Below, piece after piece: positions 45,340-55,689 of a DNA stretch of 64,000 nucleotides (position 1 is its first letter; every line of letters begins with the position of its first letter). Both the position numbers and the translations under genes were made by a program. The notes under the pieces are model-generated. The model saw nothing but the letters and a program-made list of their open reading frames with translations. It was not told the origin of the DNA and searched no databases. Where the stretch lies: positions 496,001-560,000 of the forward strand of contig LR746274.1 of the NCBI GenBank assembly GCA_902729315.2, in the 5' to 3' direction. Source of the DNA: Spirodela intermedia (taxonomy: Eukaryota; Streptophyta; Magnoliopsida; Alismatales; Araceae).

Positions 45340-45850
45340 CAGCTTAACATTTGATGAAGTTAAGATACAAATGTACTTTAAATGATAAACACTCAACAAC
45401 GAACTCGTTGATTGTGCTCGCACTGGATAATATTTTTGATATTTTAGATCTATTTTCTGAGTTGAATTAAATTGCGATCTTATATGATTGAAAAGGCAGT
45501 TAAAGTGATGATGCCACATAGAGAACATGGCTGTAGGAGGACAGAATGTTGGGAAACAGGTAATTAGTCTTTGTTTGTGTGTAGTGAAGCGGATGTCAAT
45601 GGCAATAACCCATGAGAACATGATGTGACACATATATTGAATACTTTTACGGGTACTAGATGAGTTTAGCATTATAAGTGGGGAATTAAAAAAAATATTA
45701 ACAAGTTATAAATCTTTATTTTACAAGAACGAAATCAATGACAGTGCAGCTCAACATAGGCACTCATGTGGACTAATGGGCCAATGGGCCATGTGTATTC
45801 TCTAAAGAGAAAAAGTCAGCAAGCCTGCAGTGGGGGCCTGGTATCTACAA

Positions 45851-45898
<48 letters not shown>

Positions 45899-46533
45899 GT
45901 GTCGCCCCTGAAACCCTAGACAATATTTAGTTAAAGAAGAGAGACAAGGGGAGTTAGGGGTTTTATTTTGTCTGAAATTAGGTGAACCTGCAATGTCTTA
46001 AGGATCACTTCGCATCTGAAATAAGGACTCCTATTAAAAATGTAACTTATTTCTCTCTTTTATCTCATCGTCATCCCCTTCCTCTTTCTGATCGGAAGAC
46101 CTCAATGTTTCTTCAAATTTTGATGTGCATCAACCAGTAAAATGTGACAGCGTACGAGAACCGTCCTCCACGAAGACTTCTCATCAGTTCTCTTAGAGTA
46201 AATGCATGTTCTTGGCATTTTCATCTCTATCTTCTTCTCCTTCTTCGTTCTTCTTATAGCAAGCCTTTAGCTCTTTTCCCTTATTCCGGTAACTAGAAGC
46301 AACGTGTCACATTCCTGAGAACGGGCCATTTTCTAAAATGGGCATTGTTCAGTCCTTTATTTTCCCTTTTTGTGTACATTATACCATCAAGGAGCATGCA
46401 GCTTTGGTGTGGGTGATTTGGCTTTATTCTTTCTGAGAGGGAGAAGGCAATGTAGTGCTCATTTGGATTTGTGTACGACAGCAGATTTATTTACTTTTAT
46501 CTTCTAATCAAGTACTCCTTTTCCATGTTGTAG
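45340..46533 (+). repeat. MATH-BTB intron 2 of copy E
   Basis: 45355-45665 is collinear with 950-1270 in intron 2 of the intact gene (ACTTTAAATGATAAACACTCA / TCTTTAAATGATAAACACACA). 45720-45770 matches intron 2 of copy D (36725-36790). The stretch ends at the exon 3 acceptor of copy E. Exons 1 and 2 are missing, replaced by the palindrome. Confidence 0.75.
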
Positions 46534-47432
46534 TACCTGAGAAGCTGCTACAGACCTGTGAGGAATTTTCCTGCCCTACGAAATCAGTCTTCAACAGGAA
46601 GTTCAGAATCGACGTGGAGTTCTTAGATTTGAACATATCCCCTGTCAATGTACAAGTTGCCCTATGCTATTTTTTTCTCCGCAAGACATGCAATGTGTCC
46701 GATTTTTTTGGATAAAGTATTTTCGTATTATTCTTGACCCATTATGAAATGTTGTCCACGATGAATTTCGTTGAGAATCCGACCGGTAAGGATGAAGTTC
46801 AGTAGATTTGAGAATTTGAGAAGATCTGTATGATTATTTTTCATACATGCTCGCCCCAATGATGTTTGCTTTAATTTCAACCCCAATATATATATATATC
46901 CTAAGAACTTCTCCCGGTGTTTAGTATTGAAATACGTTCATCAGTCGCTAATCGTCTTCTGCTGCTCCTTTCTTTCTTCTTCTTCCCTGAACCAAGGCGG
47001 GGAGCCATCTTCGATTTGGTGCTTCGAGCAGTCGACGCAGTCTCTGGCGACAGAGTCTCACATGCTGGAAGAGGGTATCCACCCGGACAGCGCCGTGAAC
47101 ACGGCCGGCGGCACGTTGCGCCCACACAAGGCCGTCCTGACGACAAGCTCTCCTGTCTTGAAGAGAATGTTGCTGGACGGCGACCGTGAGGAGAAGCCCG
47201 TCGTCATTTAGATCGACGACATGTCCTTGGAAGCCTGCGGGGCCCTCTTGAGCTACCTCTACGGCGTCGTCCGGCAGGAGGTCTTCTCGAAGCACCGGGT
47301 GGCGCTGATCGGGGCGGCCAAGAAGTACGACCTCGGCGAACTGAAGGAGTGCTGTGAGGAGAGCCTCCTGGAGGACCTCACCTCTGGCAACGTGCTCGAG
47401 AGGCTCCGCGAGGCATGGATTTACCAGCTCAA
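46534..47432 (+). pseudogene. MATH-BTB copy E, exons 3 and 4
   Basis: Exon 3 (46534-46649, 116 nt as in the intact gene) reads PEKLLQTCEEF, then FRIDVEFLDLNISPVN. Exon 4 starts near 46998: GGEPSSIW, HMLEEGIHPDSAVNTAGGTL, RPHKAVLTTSSPVLKRM. It continues past an in-frame TAG at 47209-47211 (PVVI-stop-IDDMSLEACGALLSYLYG) to NVLERLREAWIYQLN. The acceptor reads CCAAG|GC, one base off the intact CCAG|GGC, so correct splicing would shift frame. The last 70 or so codons (LKKG...WKPV) are missing, because the sequence switches at about 47433 to exon 1 of another copy. Confidence 0.8.
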
Positions 47433-47698
47433 CCTCCCTACTACCTCTGCTCTGATGCCTTCAAAGTCGGCGACTGGGAGTGGGTGAGGCAGCTGACTCT
47501 TCTCTCTCGTGGGGATCGGGATGTACCGATGAGTTTTCATTCCGGTGAATAGTTGTTGACTTCTTGCTATTTCTTTTCTGGAAAGTACCTAGACCTGTCT
47601 GTGGTGCGCAAGAAGCATCGTATGGCTGTCCCAGTAGCTGAGAGAAGGCCCCCATGCGTGTACAACGTCGGGCCAGACCGAATTCCAAACAGAACCCC
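47433..47698 (+). pseudogene. MATH-BTB copy F, exon 1 tail and exon 2
   Basis: YYLCSDAFKVGDWEW with a GTGAGG donor (47433-47486) corresponds to the end of exon 1. After 100 nt an exon 2 (about 47587-47698) reads YLDLSVVRKKHRMAV, then VYNVGPDR. The acceptor AAG|TACC and donor TGG|GTGAGG have both moved one base relative to the intact gene, so the joint stays in phase. Exons 3-4 are absent, but intron-2 sequence continues to about 48245. Confidence 0.7.
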
Positions 47699-47884
47699 TG
47701 GTGACGATCTAACTTCTGCTCCCTTCTTGTCCAGATAAATATTTCTTCTCCTCGGCAAGTTGAATAGAATGTTTAAATCCATTGAAAAAAGGGATTTAAA
47801 AATGCATTTTTAAAATCGGAGTCAAAAATATTTTATTTTTTCGCCTTTGAAAAAGGTACCTCTTCTTCTTCTTCTCCTCCTTGT

Positions 47885-47888
<4 letters not shown>

Positions 47889-47921
<33 letters not shown>

Positions 47922-48245
47922 ACCCCCCCTCACAAGCTACCCTCCCTCTATATCGTTCGACTTTCTCTTGGAAAGCCCAGGACTTTCGTCATATGTCGAT
48001 GCGCAGCAACAAGTACAATAAAGTGTCCGTGTATGAGAACAGCATCAGCCCTGTTAGAGTAAACACATCTTCCTCGCATTTTTGTTCTTTCTTTTTCTTG
48101 TCTTTCTCGTGATTCTTATGGAGACCCCTTCGTTTTATCTCCTCATTTCGGCACCTAGAAGCAATTTGTAACAGTCTGATAATAGCTCTTTCTCTAAAAC
48201 GGACATGGTTCAGTCTTTTTCTCCTTCTTTTTTGTGTAATATTAT
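47889..48245 (+). repeat. Duplicate of MATH-BTB intron 2 sequence
   Basis: It is collinear with 46075-46375: TTAGAGTAAA(C/T)(A)CA..., GCACCTAGAAGCAA / GTAACTAGAAGCAA, ATGG(T/G)(C/T)-TTCAGTC. It begins with a CT tract (47889-47917). It belongs to copy F as its intron 2. Confidence 0.65.
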
Positions 48246-48589
48246 TTCACAAACTTGAGTGGTTTAGATCTCCCCACCTCCCCCCTCAACTATGATATGA
48301 TTCATAGGAATCTATGATCCATATTCCACAACTCTAAATAATTGATCTGATCTAAGTTGTTCTCCTCTGTCTCTCTCCATCCATGTGCTTTGCATCTTGT
48401 TACTAAATGAAATGGGGCCATGAAAGCTTGTGATTTATTTGGCTCCACTGAAATGTGCTTTGGCATGGGTTCGATCAATCACCTTTACTTTAGTAGTTTT
48501 CCAAGTGTGGCCACCAAATTTTGTATGCTCGTAGAGGGTATTTTGAATTCAAATTTCCTTACTACTAAATTGAATAATTGCATGTGTTG

Positions 48590-48860
48590 GAACAAGTGAG
48601 AAGAGGATCTGCTGGGCTTTCAGGCCGGGCAGGGCCCACAGTACTGACGACCCCCTACCAGCAGCCTCGATCAGTTTGCCAAATGGTCCACAGTGGGGGT
48701 ACAGGAGAGGCTCGATTGGAGACATAATGGGCCTTTATCAATCCTGCCCAATAGAGCCCATTCTGCCAGCCCACCCACCCATTTACTTCAGCCCATTTTA
48801 TTAAGCCCATTTTATTCAGCCCATTTTTCATCCTATGGGGATCCTTCCCTGCCTAGTGAT
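48590..48860 (+). repeat. Third copy of the outer palindrome end
   Basis: It matches 43425-43620 and the reverse complement of 45110-45300 (CCTCGATCA, GTCCAC(A/T)GTGGG, ACAGGAGAGGCTCGAT, ATGGGCCTTTA(T/C)). It carries no La-motif exons. Confidence 0.65.
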
Positions 48861-50560
48861 AACACGCTTAAATAATGCATTATATATGAGGTATATTGCA
48901 TCAAATCCTATGATTTTAGGATACAGATTCATTGATTTACTAATGATTCTCATGATTATGGCACCCATTGACATTCATACATATTTTTCGTATTTCATTT
49001 GTTTCTCATTGAATTATATATTTTCAAATACTTGATGTACATCATGTGAGAATATGATGTAATTCTTTGTCTTCTAACTAGTTGAGCTTTAGATGTCAAG
49101 TATGGGTCCACAAGTCTTCAAGGGACCAAAGTCGCAATATGGCTTTTGATGAAGAATTATGGGTTTAAGAAGGCTCATAATCACATAAAGATAAGTGGGC
49201 CCAAATGAAGACTTATGGGCGTAAGGTCCATAATCACTTAATGGGTGTCAACCAAAGAGTAGAGAGGAAGATCCATGATAATATACTAAAAATACTCATT
49301 AATTACCTTAAAGTGAATATAATTTAGAATCCAATGTCTTATTTTAGTATGTTATCATTTATAAGATAGCCAAATAGTAACTTTATAATGATTCTAAGAA
49401 TTTTTCCTATTTTATAATTTTTCTCATATTTCTTATGACTTTTTTTGGATTTACTTGATATATTTAAGTCATGAGAGTAATTTTAGGAAATATATATGCA
49501 TTATTTCACACATTCTAGGGGCTTTTCCGCAATTTCAGACATCATCTGCAGCAATGGAGCAAGTGGGTTCCATGGGGGAGTTCTTGTATAACACCAACAA
49601 TAACTCATCCTCAAGTTTCAACCCATCTAAGATCATTTACGACTGTGACCTCTCCCATTCTATTGAAGAATGAACCATGTACTACCCACATGCTTGACAT
49701 CGACTAGCTCCTATGGGAGAGAGAGAGATTAAACTCTCTAACAACTCAAGCTCCACTTCCAATGCGCTCAAGCTTAGATGAAGTCACACACACACTGCAT
49801 GACACTAACTCGAGTTTTCAAAACGGATGACTTTTTTACCTAAGACTCTAGCCATACCGGAAATTGTCTTTGAGCTGACGACCCTACGAGAAGCTCATCC
49901 CATGCTCCTTCAACCCATATCAAGTCTTGGACAAAATCTTACTACAGTGTACAAGCTAAACCGTACAAGCTCATCCATGGGGGAATACATTTTGTCTTCC
50001 ACGTCTGGCAGCTCAAGACGGCAAAACCCTCCACAACAACGAGCCCAAAATCTCTCCTCAATATTAATGAGGTTCTCCTGCAGCCTAGAAGTCCTCATCA
50101 AATGGTTCTGTCTACCCAACTCCGAAGTCATGTGAAAGTCCGTACATATAATCCACCAACAATTCCCAGAGTTCCTCTGTTGATGCCCTCACAACTCGAG
50201 GTGACCCACATTAAAACAGGTCTCTCAAACTATTCTGCCGGAATGACAGCAACACCCTTCTAGAAGGATCTGGAAGCCTCCCACTTTACCGTGGGCAATA
50301 GGCCGTTAGAGACTAAAGCTCGAGTGCTCAACAAAAATAGATGGTAGGTCAAGACCAAAATGGTCAGCCTCTCTTGTGCAGAACATTACTATTAAAGAAA
50401 CTCCTGACCGGAGGTGGAGGGGGAAAGAACATCTGGAGTCTTGGAGATCGGCCTTCTTGAAGTGGCCACCCGCTACCAATTCCCGAATGACGTCACCTGT
50501 GAGACGATCCTCCAGTTAACCCTTCCGTCTAGAGTTGTCTTGAAGTCAGTCAAAGTGCTG
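48861..50560. other. 1.7 kb with no gene recognised
   Basis: A/T-rich to 49480, then mixed. The 49827-50135 plus-strand and 49910-50131 minus-strand frames are open but show no family motif. The text looks like decayed retroelement or LTR sequence but I cannot place it. Confidence 0.35.
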
Positions 50561-50815
50561 TCACGATGAACCAGTCCTTTGTCTTTTCCCTTCCAATCAC
50601 TGAAATTTTCTCTTCTTCCTATCTTGGCCCTGGGTACCCATCAAATTTCCCATCGATGATAATTGAGAAGATGCTTTTTACCAAGAATCAAGCAAAAAAG
50701 CCTCAGATAATCCTGCTGGAGTGCTTTCCAAGCTCAGTCCTGCTCTCTCTTCTCACGCGTACAGCCCCTGTGGAGAGAAAGAGAGAGAGAGAGAGCGGCG
50801 GATCCCTCCTTCCTC
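50560..50815 (+). repeat. Duplicated upstream region of the zinc-finger gene, copy 1
   Basis: About 50630-50815 parallels 61545-61760 (GATGATAATTGAGAAGATGCTT / GATGACAATCGAGAAGATGCTT, then CTCTCTTCTCACGCGTACAGC / CTCTCTTCTCACGTGTACAGC, a GA run and CTCCTTCCTCCAG). Similarity stops before any zinc-finger coding sequence. 50816-51334 is GC-rich with no recognised gene. Confidence 0.65.
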
Positions 50816-52069
50816 CAGTATCCTGGCTTTCACGACTTGCAGGCCATCCGATCGGATCTGCCACCCAATCCTCCAGTCGGCTCCGATCATGGTCCCATCG
50901 GACCCGCAAGAAACCCGACTTATTCATGCTCATCGGAGTCTCAGATTATGAGGGAGAAAAACAAATATATGATCCCTTAAATTCCGAGGCGAAGAGGAAT
51001 TTAATTCCCCCACCGTCGGTCTACGTCCACCTCCGCAAGTGCCGGCCTCCCATCGGAGCAAATTTCTTATTCTTCTTGTGCATCGACCACCTCTGCTGGC
51101 GCATCGCCGATCCCCGCCGCCTCGGCGACCGCCGCTGGAATCCCCATCGACCACCGCCACCGTCTGCAGCATGCCCCTCATTGCCCCCCTACAATGAGAA
51201 TGAGGAAACAAAAGGAAATATTTCTCCACCATGGAACTTCGTCCAAAATTTTTCTAAATAAAGAAATTCCAACATTTTTTCAGACCCACAGGACTTTGAA
51301 TGACAATTCAAATGAACAATGTACTTATATAAAATCATATATCATATATGAAAATCTCAGGAACGCACTGACAAACAGCTACACGCACGTCCGGTAGAAG
51401 GCGACGGCGGGGGTAGTAAAGGCCGGTAACATTAAAAGCTCTAATTTTGTTGTCGAGGGCAAACCGACCACAGCCACCTTGGAGGCACCGGCCAATGAAC
51501 TCCAGACCGGCAGCCTTCAGGCCGAGGCAGCGATGCCGCTCCGCCAGGACCAGGTTGTCGGCTAGTGTGTCCACGGTAATCTCCTCCGACAGCTTGAGCT
51601 CACAAAGGCGCTTCAGCCGGTCCAGCCAGTAACGGTCGGCAGCGGCCAGGAGATGCCGGAGGAAGATCGTCGGGGTACACATCGGAATGGACATGGCGAG
51701 CTCTTGGATGTCTGGGAAGTCATCGGAGTATATGAACTGAAGCATTGCCTGCAGACAAAAATTAAAAACCGCAGACAAATATTCACATCCAGATGAAAAT
51801 TTATGCCTCCTACAGGGATACCATCACCCGATCCATTCAGTGGAGCAGGAAAGAAATCTGCTATATCCTTCCAGCTGAAACGCATTACCCTTCTTATATC
51901 AAGAACAGGCCCATCATTCTCAAACTCTCCTCAGCTCCTCCCCTCCCTTTGGAGTAATGGCGTATTGAAGGAAACATTATTGAAGGATAACTGTCTTTGG
52001 GCCGAACTTCTCGGGAGGTCACCCATCCCGGTACTTCACACGCCCAAGCACTTTGGTGCCTCTCAGGCA

Positions 52070-52510
52070 CATTCTTCGGAGATAGATGCCACTTGCGCCT
52101 CTCGACATCGTGGCAGGGGTGCCTCTTGGCACATTCTTTGGAGCTGGGGGCATCTTGGCATGGTGAGATGGATGCCACATATGCCTCTCGGCATGGTGGC
52201 AGGGGTGCCTCTCGACACGTTCTTCACAGCTGGGGGCGTCTTGGCATGGTGAGATGGATGCCACATATGCCTCTCGGCATGGTGGCAGGGGTGCCTCTCG
52301 ACACGTTCTTCACAGCTGGGGGCGTCTTGGCATGGTGAGATGGATGCCACATATGCCTCTCGGCATGGTGGCAGGGGTGCCTCTCGACACGTTCTTCACA
52401 GCTGGGGGCGTCTTGGCATGGTGAGATGGATGCCACATATGCCTCTCGGCATGGTGGCAGGGGTGCCTCTCGGCACGTTCTTCGGAGCTGGGGCATCTTG
52501 GCATGGTGAC
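52070..52510. repeat. 86-bp tandem repeat inside the 5S-bearing element
   Basis: CTTGGCATGGTGA starts at about 52154, 52240, 52326, 52412 and 52497, spacing 86, 86, 86, 85. The central three units are essentially identical; the outer ones are diverged (TTCTTTGGAGC and TTCGGAGC instead of TTCACAGC). Each unit reads GATGGATGCCACATATGCC, CTCTCGGCATGGTGGCAGG, GGTGCCTCTCGACACGTTC. Confidence 0.92.
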
Positions 52511-52606
52511 GGAGGGGTTCGTAACACGTGCTGGGCAGCACAATCATGCAGCGGTGCCTTTCAACACATGCACAGCAAGCGTCTCGCAACGCATGCACAC
52601 GTACCC

Positions 52607-52690
52607 GGGGACTTCCCAGGGAGGTCACCCATCCGGGGACTGCTCCCACCCGAGCACGCTTAACTCCGGAGTTCTTATGGGATCCGGTGG
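52607..52690 (-). pseudogene. 5S rRNA-like segment
   Basis: The minus strand covers about positions 30-115 of a plant 5S rRNA, with CGGATCCCAT, GAACTCCGGAGTTAAGCGTG, GGATGGGTGACCTCC and TGGGAAGT. It lacks the first 30 nt and differs in the loop E region, so it is not a working 5S gene. It fits as part of a Cassandra LTR. Confidence 0.75.
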
Positions 52691-53680
52691 CAACTCTCCC
52701 AGTAAGGGGGGTTGTTATTGAAGGAAACTCGCTTAGCTGAAACTTTATTAAAATCGGCAAGAGGTTGAAGCAAATAAGCTAATTAATAAGATTTTCATGG
52801 TAATATGATCAGAGAATGCTGATGGAAGCTACCTTGAAAACGGGAGGTTCTATATCCTCCACATCGACTCTATCTAAATTTGGGTCACCGATCCCACTGA
52901 AGAACTGGGCACGGAACACGGGAGAGCGAGCGGCAAGAATCAACTTGTGGGTCTTAAAAGTCTCGTCGGCGACTACAAAGACAATGTCGGAACCCATCTC
53001 AGTCCTCAATAGTTCACCCAGGCTGCAACCCAAGGTTGACGGGGGAACATGAATACTCCGCTGTATGGGCGTCACCGTGCAAGTCTTGAAAACGCGGATT
53101 GCGCATTCGAAAACAAGAGAATCGTTCTGGAGAAAGTCCGAACTTTCCACTGCTTCTTTCTTGAGAAAAATTAAAAAATCCCTGCAATTGCAGCGGCAAA
53201 ATTAGAAGGAACTCGTCGTGTTTGTCACTCACACCAGGAAGTGAATCCACAGACGCGGAGGGCGCACATACCAGCCCAAGCCTTTTTCCTTGGGGTTGAC
53301 CGGGTCGTGGCCACCTGAAATGGTGTCCCAGTTGCACCGTACTTTGTTCCTCTGATTGATTATGACAAGGCCCAGGGACGCTTGAATGTGTGGTTCCCAG
53401 GTGATCAAGGTTATGAAGAGGGACGCGTAACCACCATTGTCCTCTGGGCCAAGGCCGTCTGGGTAGAAGTGGGCGGCCCACCGATGCTCTGCCACTGAGA
53501 AGACCCCGCTCGAAAGAAACTTCCCAACCCCCATTTTTTGGCCTCCGAGTACCCCGCCAAGACGTAACGGTAGCAGCCTAAGGCGGTGCGACTCACCGAC
53601 ATCGAGCACGAGACCTCCGGCTGCTTCTCCCGCCTCCGGGAACCTTCCGTCCTCGCCCACGACGTTGACGGCAACATCAT

Positions 53681-54279
53681 CGGGTCCCCGAACACCGAGA
53701 ACCGAGTACCAAACTCGTAAAGAAGACTCCGGCGACGAATTCTTGCCGGCGCGGAAGAGAAATCCGCGCAATCCGTCGGAGTCCACAGAGAAGAAGGGAC
53801 TTCCCCGGCGTAAACCCTAGCTAGCCTTCACGGAGAAGGAGAGGGGCCCTTCTTGATCCGAACGGAGGCAGCGCCGCCTCTGGCTCCGGCGGGGAGACGG
53901 CGAAAATACTGTCGAAGCAAGAGGCGAGACTCGCTGGAGTGACCGCCCCGCGCTGCGAGACAGTTGTGAAAAACGTCGGACCGGCTCGGCCGAGCCAACC
54001 CTATAATAAATAACCGGTAAAAGCCCGTAGAAAATTTTATAGACAGTTACGATTTCTTGTACCCATAAACACTTTTGAAACAATGAAAATTTGAGTTGAA
54101 TTATTTATAAGGCCTTTTGTTTTCCCATTGCACTGCTATGTCCCTGAAAACGTCACGCTCGTTCTTCAGTCATTCGTCTTAGAAGTACTTATATCAAATA
54201 TCTATGAGGATCGACATGAACCCACTAGAACGTATAAGTTTAATTAACTATGTAGATATAGATAACTAGAAATAATCTC

Positions 54280-54280
<1 letters not shown>
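53681..54280 (-). promoter_or_regulatory. Upstream region of the first BPM copy
   Basis: AAACCCTA (53812-53819), a telo-box, lies about 130 nt before the ATG. 54090-54200 is similar to 58480-58610 upstream of the second BPM copy (TGAATTATTT(A/G)TAA, GCACTAC/GCT, GTCCCTGAAAAC), so the promoter was duplicated with the gene. Confidence 0.5.
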
Positions 54281-54602
<322 letters not shown>

Positions 54603-55189
54603 ATAGGCTACTACATTTTAGTGGGAGGTAATCTTCGTCCTACGGCAAAGTAAAAAAGACAGCCGTTCTAAAAGGAATGATCGACTGTAAAAATTGAATA
54701 TTGTGAAATGGCACAAGGGCTAATAGTTATTGTGGGCTAAACTTTTTATGCATGATCTTTGGTTGCATGCTGAATTAGCACTCAAGTCATTCAATGACAG
54801 TAAAACTGCAATAAATATTGCCAACAACCCTAGATAATCAAAGTCAGACATTTTATTCAAGACGATCGATTTGAAAGAATTATGCCCCTCGGATACATAA
54901 TCGAAGTATCAATTGACATGTGTTTCCAAGATCGTTATTACCTACATCTTTCAACTCCAACATGAACAAGTTGAATGTAGTGGACATCAACACAACTTGA
55001 GAGAGGGTGTTGATAGAGTACTTATCTAATTTAAATTCTTTTAATATTTTATTAAAATTTATAGGCATATTAAAGCCCTACCTTTCTTGAATCTAAGATG
55101 ATTTAATAGGGTGGTCAAATGTAATATTCGGTGCATTTAGGTACTTATTAAATGCTTAGTTCATACTTCATTTCTCGTCTAATAGATTG
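54603..55189. other. No gene recognised
   Basis: A/T-rich. On the minus strand, 54880-55068 (LDKYSINTLSQVVLMSTTFN) looks like decayed copia polyprotein end sequence, but it is too short to assign. Confidence 0.35.
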
Positions 55190-55350
55190 ATTTGACATTT
55201 GGGCATCTTAGTCCGAGTTCAAGCAAAGGAAAATTAGATAATCATGTCTCGAGAATCGGCAAAAATAAGCTATCAGCAACCGACTAAGACTACTCACAGA
55301 AGACATTTCGAAGCTGTACTGCTCTTTTCTCATGTGTACAGCTCGCGTAG

Positions 55351-55421
<71 letters not shown>

Positions 55422-55640
55422 CGGATCTCTCCTCTCCTTCATCCTTCAGCGTTTGTGCAGGGAGCGATAGAGGAAGGCCGGTGCCGGAGGCTGACCAGGG
55501 AGGATTCAAGTCAGGGACCTCGCCGGCGGCGCTACCATAGCCGCTTTCTACGACGAGTATTCCTTGGAGGAAGACTCGGCCGGACAAGGCTACCCATGGT
55601 CCCCCCAGATCTTACCCATGCAGCTTCTGCAGAAGTCGAA
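55190..55640 (+). pseudogene. SUPERMAN-like zinc-finger fragment, copy 2
   Basis: 55190-55418 is the duplicated upstream region with a (GA)n tract (55350-55418). 55470-55632 matches 61782-61946 of copy 3: AGAGGAAGGCCGGTGCCGGAGG, CTACGACGAGTATTCCTTGGAGGAAGACTC, GGCTACCCATGG. The start ATG has become ATA, frames shift, and the sequence ends at TGCAGCTTCTGCAG, just as the zinc finger begins. It then runs into the 3' end of the second BPM copy. Confidence 0.7.
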
Positions 55641-55689
55641 ACGAAGCTCAGAGCACCTCCTACCCTCAAAAGTGGCATCCCATGCCGTC

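Larger units (their letters stand above)
51987..52714 (-). mobile_element. Cassandra-like TRIM with 5S rRNA-derived LTR parts
   Basis: Two 5S-like segments lie in the same orientation: 52607-52690 (minus strand: GGATCCCATAAGAACTCCGG, GTTAAGCGTGCTCGGG, GGATGGGTGACCTCCC) and 52006-52053 (minus strand: GTGCTTGGGCG, GGGATGGGTGACCTCCCG). On the minus strand the unit begins AACAACCCCCCTTACTGGGA, as Cassandra LTRs do in style. TTATTGAAGG stands on both outer sides (51977-51986, 52715-52724). Cassandra elements are short non-autonomous retrotransposons whose LTRs carry 5S sequence. The 5S box A/C-like text is kept better at the right. Element type is inferred; the exact LTR ends are uncertain. Confidence 0.7.
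51335..53680 (-). pseudogene. BPM-type MATH-BTB gene, one-base frameshift
   Basis: Minus-strand exons: 53272-53680 (start MMLPSTSW; MATH domain, with GYSEAK, HFYPDGLGPEDNGGYASLFI), 52833-53181 (VESSDFLQND..., then BTB: GSDIVFVVADETFKTHKLIL, AARSPVFRAQFF) and 51335-51748 (AMLQFIYSDDFPDI, AADRYWLDRLKRLCELKLSE, LVLAERHRCLGLKA). Splice sites are GT-AG and exon 2-3 phases agree. In exon 1 a run of six A (53533-53538 region) needs seven, or four, to join YSEAK to MGVGKFLSSG; the exon is one base short of the phase its donor needs. Corrected, the protein would be about 390 aa, normal for BPM proteins, which are CUL3 adaptors for transcription factors and PP2C targets. It could be a real gene with a sequencing error in the homopolymer. 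Intron 2 carries the Cassandra-like element. Confidence 0.8.

Noticed and set aside
50566-51261. A 230-codon open frame on plus
   Set aside because: It spans duplicated upstream sequence and a GA run; no protein family motif and no plausible splice structure.
52607-52690. A functional 5S rRNA gene
   Set aside because: It lacks the first 30 nt and has changes in the internal control region; it fits a Cassandra LTR better.
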